From: a bacterium HR23
Lineage (GTDB): Bacteria > Chloroflexota > Dehalococcoidia > Lucifugimonadales > HRBIN23
Reading direction: 5' to 3'
DNA length: 8,671 nucleotides
Assembly (NCBI GenBank): GCA_002923335.1
Contig: BEHZ01000074.1
Span: 1 to 8,671, forward strand
The notes beneath the pieces were generated by a model. That model saw only the letters and a list, made by a program, of their open reading frames with translations, was not told the DNA's origin and did not search any database. The position numbers and the translations under genes were made by a program. The stretch's first letter is position 1, and each line of letters opens with the position of its first letter. Positions 6,331-8,671 of the stretch are shown here, one piece after another.

Positions 6331-6350
6331 CCCCCTATGCCTCCACCACC
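6303..6350. terminator. Candidate bidirectional hairpin spanning the thrC and pyrE stop codons
   Basis: GGGGG (6320-6324) and CCCCC (6331-6335) form a perfect inner stem whose loop contains the thrC TAA; the pyrE stop begins inside the right arm. A second arm, GGTGGTG (6303-6309) with CACCACC (6344-6350), can stack outside across an internal loop. There is no T-run on either side, so it is not a textbook intrinsic terminator. The outer arm partly follows from Val-Val codons at the ends of both proteins. It is the only structure available to end either transcript here. Confidence 0.3.
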
Positions 6351-6901
6351 CGAATGGAGCCGTCGGGCGACGCCTCCATAAAGGCGACCACATCGTAGCC
6401 CTGTTTGCGCAGATTGTCGCTCCCCCCCTGATGACGGTCCAGGAGCACCGCCACCCGTGCCACGATGCAGTCCTCCGCCTCTACGGCGTTGATGGCCCGG
6501 AAAAGGCTCCCGCCGGTGGTGCACACATCGTCCACAATGAGCACCCGCATCCCCCGTGCCAGGGGGCCTTCTATCAGGCGCCGGGTGCCATGCCCTTTCG
6601 GTTCGCTCCGCACCAGAAAGCCCACCAGGGGATACCCCTCCAGGTGGCTCACTGCCACCGTTGCCCCCACGATGGGGTCGGCCCCCAGAGAGGGACCACC
6701 AATGGCCTGGGCCTGCACCCCTCGGGCGATGGCCACCATCTCCTTCCCAATGAGGTAAGCCCCCTCCGGGTCCAGGCTGAGCAAGCGCCCGTCAAAGTAG
6801 TAGTGGCTCCGCTGGCCGGAGGAGAGGATGAACTCCCCCAACTTCAAGGCCCCTTTGGCCCGTGCCAGGTCCAGCAACCGCTGGCGGACCTCTCTACTCA
6901 T
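6335..6901 (-). CDS. pyrE: Orotate phosphoribosyltransferase
   Basis: The enzyme joins orotate to PRPP to give OMP in pyrimidine synthesis. The 188-residue protein carries FILSSGQRSHYYFDGR (24-39), typical of the PyrE N-terminus. The flexible-loop segment VRSEPKGHGT (97-106) has K102 and H104, and the PRPP-binding motif VLIVDDVCTTGGS (120-132) contains the adjacent Asp pair D124-D125. Length and motifs are those of a complete stand-alone enzyme, and no OMP decarboxylase is fused. The ATG overlaps the nadD stop by 8 nt (6894-6901), so translation is probably coupled; a G-rich AAGGGGGG stretch lies just upstream on the complement. It is the last gene of the leftward operon. Confidence 0.95.
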   Translation of the reverse strand: MSREVRQRLLDLARAKGALKLGEFILSSGQRSHYYFDGRLLSLDPEGAYLIGKEMVAIARGVQAQAIGGPSLGADPIVGATVAVSHLEGYPLVGFLVRSEPKGHGTRRLIEGPLARGMRVLIVDDVCTTGGSLFRAINAVEAEDCIVARVAVLLDRHQGGSDNLRKQGYDVVAFMEASPDGSIRVVEA

Positions 6902-7511
6902 GCCCGCCCCCCTTGCGGTAGAGGCCGTGCTCGGCGATATACAGTTCCACCGGTCGGGGCACCCAGTAGCGGATAGAGACGCCCATGCTCACCCGCCGGC
7001 GGATTTCCGTTCCGCTAATGCCGATGTGGGGCCCGTGCAGAAGCACCAGCCGCTGGGAGGCTCCGGGGAAGACCGCGTCCAAACTCCGAGGGGAAAAGTC
7101 CAGGTAGCCGGGGCGGGCCATCCCCACCAGGGTGCACTGCTCCAGGATGCGCCTCGGCTCATGCCAGCGGGGGAAATCCCGCAGGGCGTCCAGCCCCAGC
7201 AAAAGGTAAATCTCCGGCCCATCGCCCCACTGGGCGTGCAGTTCCTCCAGGGTATCAACGGTGTAGGTGGGGCCAGGACGGCGCACCTCTAGGTCCGACA
7301 CCTCAAAAGCGGGGTTGTCTTCAATTGCCAGGCGCACCATAGCCAAGCGATGGTGGCCAGGGGAAAGGGGACGCCCCGCCTTCATCCAGGGCTGGCCGGT
7401 GGGGATAAAGAGGACTTTGGCCAGGCTGAGGCGCTCCCGCGCTTCTTCCGCCAGGATCAGATGCCCCATATGGATGGGGTCAAAAGTCCCGCCGAAGATG
7501 CCGATCTTCAC
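6894..7511 (-). CDS. nadD: Nicotinate-nucleotide adenylyltransferase
   Basis: NadD adenylates nicotinate mononucleotide to deamido-NAD in NAD synthesis. The 205-residue protein opens MKIGIFGGTFDPIHMGH, containing the nucleotidyltransferase signature GGTFDPIHxGH (residues 7-17). It has PTYTVDTLEEL (81-91), LGLDALRDFPRWHEP (105-119) and the second ATP-binding motif ISGTEIRRRV (165-174), followed by the usual C-terminal VPRPVELYIAEHGLY. The start is GTG; on the complement AGG (7517-7519) lies 5 nt upstream. It follows hisF by 42 nt and overlaps pyrE by 8 nt. In many bacteria nadD is paired with rsfS, obg or proA, so the pyrE partner is a local feature of this genome. Identity as NadD rather than another NTP-transferase is well supported by length and motifs. 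Confidence 0.94.
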   Translation of the reverse strand: MKIGIFGGTFDPIHMGHLILAEEARERLSLAKVLFIPTGQPWMKAGRPLSPGHHRLAMVRLAIEDNPAFEVSDLEVRRPGPTYTVDTLEELHAQWGDGPEIYLLLGLDALRDFPRWHEPRRILEQCTLVGMARPGYLDFSPRSLDAVFPGASQRLVLLHGPHIGISGTEIRRRVSMGVSIRYWVPRPVELYIAEHGLYRKGGGHE

Positions 7512-7553
7512 ACCTGCCTACCCTTTTCCCCAGGATAGCATACCTCCGGTCCA

Positions 7554-8390
7554 TCACCCTTTGGGCAAGAGGGAGGGGTCGGAGAGCGGGCGCACCGGCA
7601 CCCCCCGCTGAGCCAGATAGGCCTTGGCCTGGGCAATGCGGAACTTCCCGTAGTGGAAGATGCTGGCAGCCAGCACCGCCGACGCCTTCCCCACGGTGAG
7701 GGCCTGGTAGAGGTGTTCCAGTTCCCCTGCGCCCCCACTGGCGATGACGGGGATGGGCACCGCCTCCGCGACTGCACGGGTCAGCGCCAGGTCATACCCC
7801 TGCTGGCGACCGTCCGTATCCATGCTGGTAAGGAGAATTTCCCCCGCCCCCAACTCGGCCACACGGCGCACCCACTTCAGGGCATCCAACCCCGTGGGCT
7901 TGCGCCCCCCGTAGATATACACCTCCCATTGGGAGGAGGCGTCCAGGGCAAGGGAGCGGTCAGGGCTGGGGACCCGTGGGCCGGGGCGCACACGGCGGGC
8001 GTCCACCGCCACCACAATACACTGACTCCCAAAGTGCACCGCCGCCCTGCGCACCAGACCGGGGTCCAGGACGGCCGAAGTGTTCAAGGAGACCTTATCC
8101 GCCCCCGCCTGGAGCATCCGGCGGATGTCGGCGATGCTCCGCAGGCCTCCCCCCACGGTAAAGGGGATAAACAGCACCTCCGCAACCCGGCGCACCAGCG
8201 CCTCCAAAATATCCCGGCCCTCGGCGCTGGCAGTGATGTCCAGGAAGACCAGTTCATCGGCACCCTCCTGGTCGTAGGCCTGGGCCAGGGCCACCGGGTC
8301 GCCGGCGTCCCGCAGGTCCGCAAAGGAGACACCCTTCACCACTCGGCCCCGGTCCACATCCAGGCAGGGGATAATGCGCTTGGTCAGCAC
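7554..8390 (-). CDS. hisF: Imidazole glycerol phosphate synthase, cyclase subunit, with a loop insertion
   Basis: HisF uses ammonia from its partner HisH to convert PRFAR to imidazole glycerol phosphate and AICAR, linking histidine and purine synthesis. The 278-residue (beta/alpha)8 barrel starts MLTKRIIPCLDVDRGRVVKG, with catalytic D11, and the second catalytic Asp is D130 in VVAVDARR. FTVGGGLRS (77-85), ADKVSLNTSAV (98-108), TSMDTDG (188-194) and VIASGGAG (215-222) are the phosphate-binding and barrel signatures. The usual length is 250-260; the excess lies at about residues 134-153, between VDARR and WEVYIYGGRKPTG. I start it at GTG 8390, 2 nt after the stop of the upstream methyltransferase, with GGAAG (8396-8400) 5 nt before it. 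A much longer in-frame extension upstream overlaps that gene and has no HisF similarity. hisH is not in view. Confidence 0.95.
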   Translation of the reverse strand: MLTKRIIPCLDVDRGRVVKGVSFADLRDAGDPVALAQAYDQEGADELVFLDITASAEGRDILEALVRRVAEVLFIPFTVGGGLRSIADIRRMLQAGADKVSLNTSAVLDPGLVRRAAVHFGSQCIVVAVDARRVRPGPRVPSPDRSLALDASSQWEVYIYGGRKPTGLDALKWVRRVAELGAGEILLTSMDTDGRQQGYDLALTRAVAEAVPIPVIASGGAGELEHLYQALTVGKASAVLAASIFHYGKFRIAQAKAYLAQRGVPVRPLSDPSLLPKG

Positions 8391-8392
8391 CG

Positions 8393-8671
8393 CTACTTCC
8401 GCAGGATAAGCAGATAATACCGGCTGGACACGTCCCGCCGCTCGCTGGCACGGAAGCCCACCTTCTGGGCCAGAGCCAGCACCTCCTCCTGGGAAAGGCG
8501 CTCCTCCGGTGGGGGGCCGTCCTTTGGCCCCTCCTGCTTCTGCCACTCCAGCACCGCTGTCCAGCCCCCCCGCCGCACCACCTGGTAGGCCTGGCGCAGG
8601 AGGCCCTCCTTGTCCCCCGTCTCCGACAGCACCAGGAAGAGGAGCGCCCCGTCCAGGCTCTCCGGCTGGAG
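8393..8671 (-). CDS. Class I SAM-dependent methyltransferase, C-terminal part, cut by window edge
   Basis: The last 92 residues of a protein whose beginning lies beyond position 8671. It reads LQPESLDGALLFLVLSETGD, then LLRQAYQVVRRGG, a clear match to the post-motif LxExxRVLKPGG of class I methyltransferases. TAVLEWQKQEGPKDGPPPEERL and SQEEVLALAQKVGFRASERR then resemble the C-terminal end of UbiE-like (Methyltransf_11/31) enzymes, where an aGF segment precedes the last two strands (YYLLILRK). The SAM-binding GxGxG motif would lie upstream, so substrate and exact family are unknown. Its TAG stop is 2 nt before the hisF start, so the two are very likely translated from one message. Confidence 0.75.
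   Translation of the reverse strand, partial: LQPESLDGALLFLVLSETGDKEGLLRQAYQVVRRGGWTAVLEWQKQEGPKDGPPPEERLSQEEVLALAQKVGFRASERRDVSSRYYLLILRK

Noticed and set aside
7512..7553. Separate promoter for nadD in the 42-nt gap (TATGCT on the complement)
   Set aside because: Only a 4 of 6 match to -10 and no matching -35; the short gap suits read-through from hisF.
7554..8546. HisF with a 52-residue N-terminal extension
   Set aside because: The extension is Gly/Pro-rich, overlaps the methyltransferase in another frame and has no counterpart in HisF. GTG 8390 gives the canonical N-terminus with its own ribosome binding site.
1..8671. tRNA or rRNA genes, CRISPR arrays, insertion sequences, phage or defence genes
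   Set aside because: None seen. The window is almost fully covered by housekeeping-type coding regions, and the largest non-coding stretch is about 140 bp (1566-1707).

Overview
This window is high-GC DNA with strong C/G preference at third codon positions, tightly packed genes and frequent GTG/TTG starts. I see no phage, transposon, CRISPR or RNA genes. The gene order is rpsF-ssb-rpsR, then an anchored SurA/parvulin-like protein and hom-thrC. Together with the zinc-binding form of S18 and the protein style, this suggests a free-living bacterium, plausibly a Chloroflexota (Dehalococcoidia-like) lineage. That placement is inferred from general resemblance, not from a search.

Layout. (1) Positions 1-421, leftward: the N-terminal part of a class III (CaiB/BaiF) CoA-transferase, cut by the window edge. 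(2) 501-1565, leftward: a long-form glucose-1-phosphate thymidylyltransferase (RmlA/StrD type) with a C-terminal left-handed beta-helix. (3) 1566-1707: a divergent promoter region. It has a 17-nt-spaced promoter for the leftward sugar gene, and an extended -10 promoter plus a GC-rich leader hairpin for the rightward operon. (4) 1708-6330, rightward: rpsF, ssb, rpsR, a membrane-anchored parvulin-like protein, hom and thrC, with gaps of 8-42 nt, so probably one transcript. (5) 6335-8671, leftward: a methyltransferase (partial), hisF, nadD and pyrE, read in that order. It converges on thrC with only 4 nt between the stop codons.

Function. The rightward operon joins translation (S6, S18), replication/repair (SSB) and extracytoplasmic protein folding to two of the three last steps of threonine synthesis. 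Homoserine kinase (thrB) is not in the window. The leftward operon collects single genes from histidine/purine-linked (hisF), NAD (nadD) and pyrimidine (pyrE) synthesis; all three pathways draw on phosphoribosyl chemistry. The genes themselves are ordinary housekeeping types, and I do not see a clearly novel system. The points most worth a second look are the degenerate parvulin domain with an added cysteine pair, the alternative pairings in the rpsF leader, the hairpin spanning the two convergent stop codons, and the insertion in HisF.
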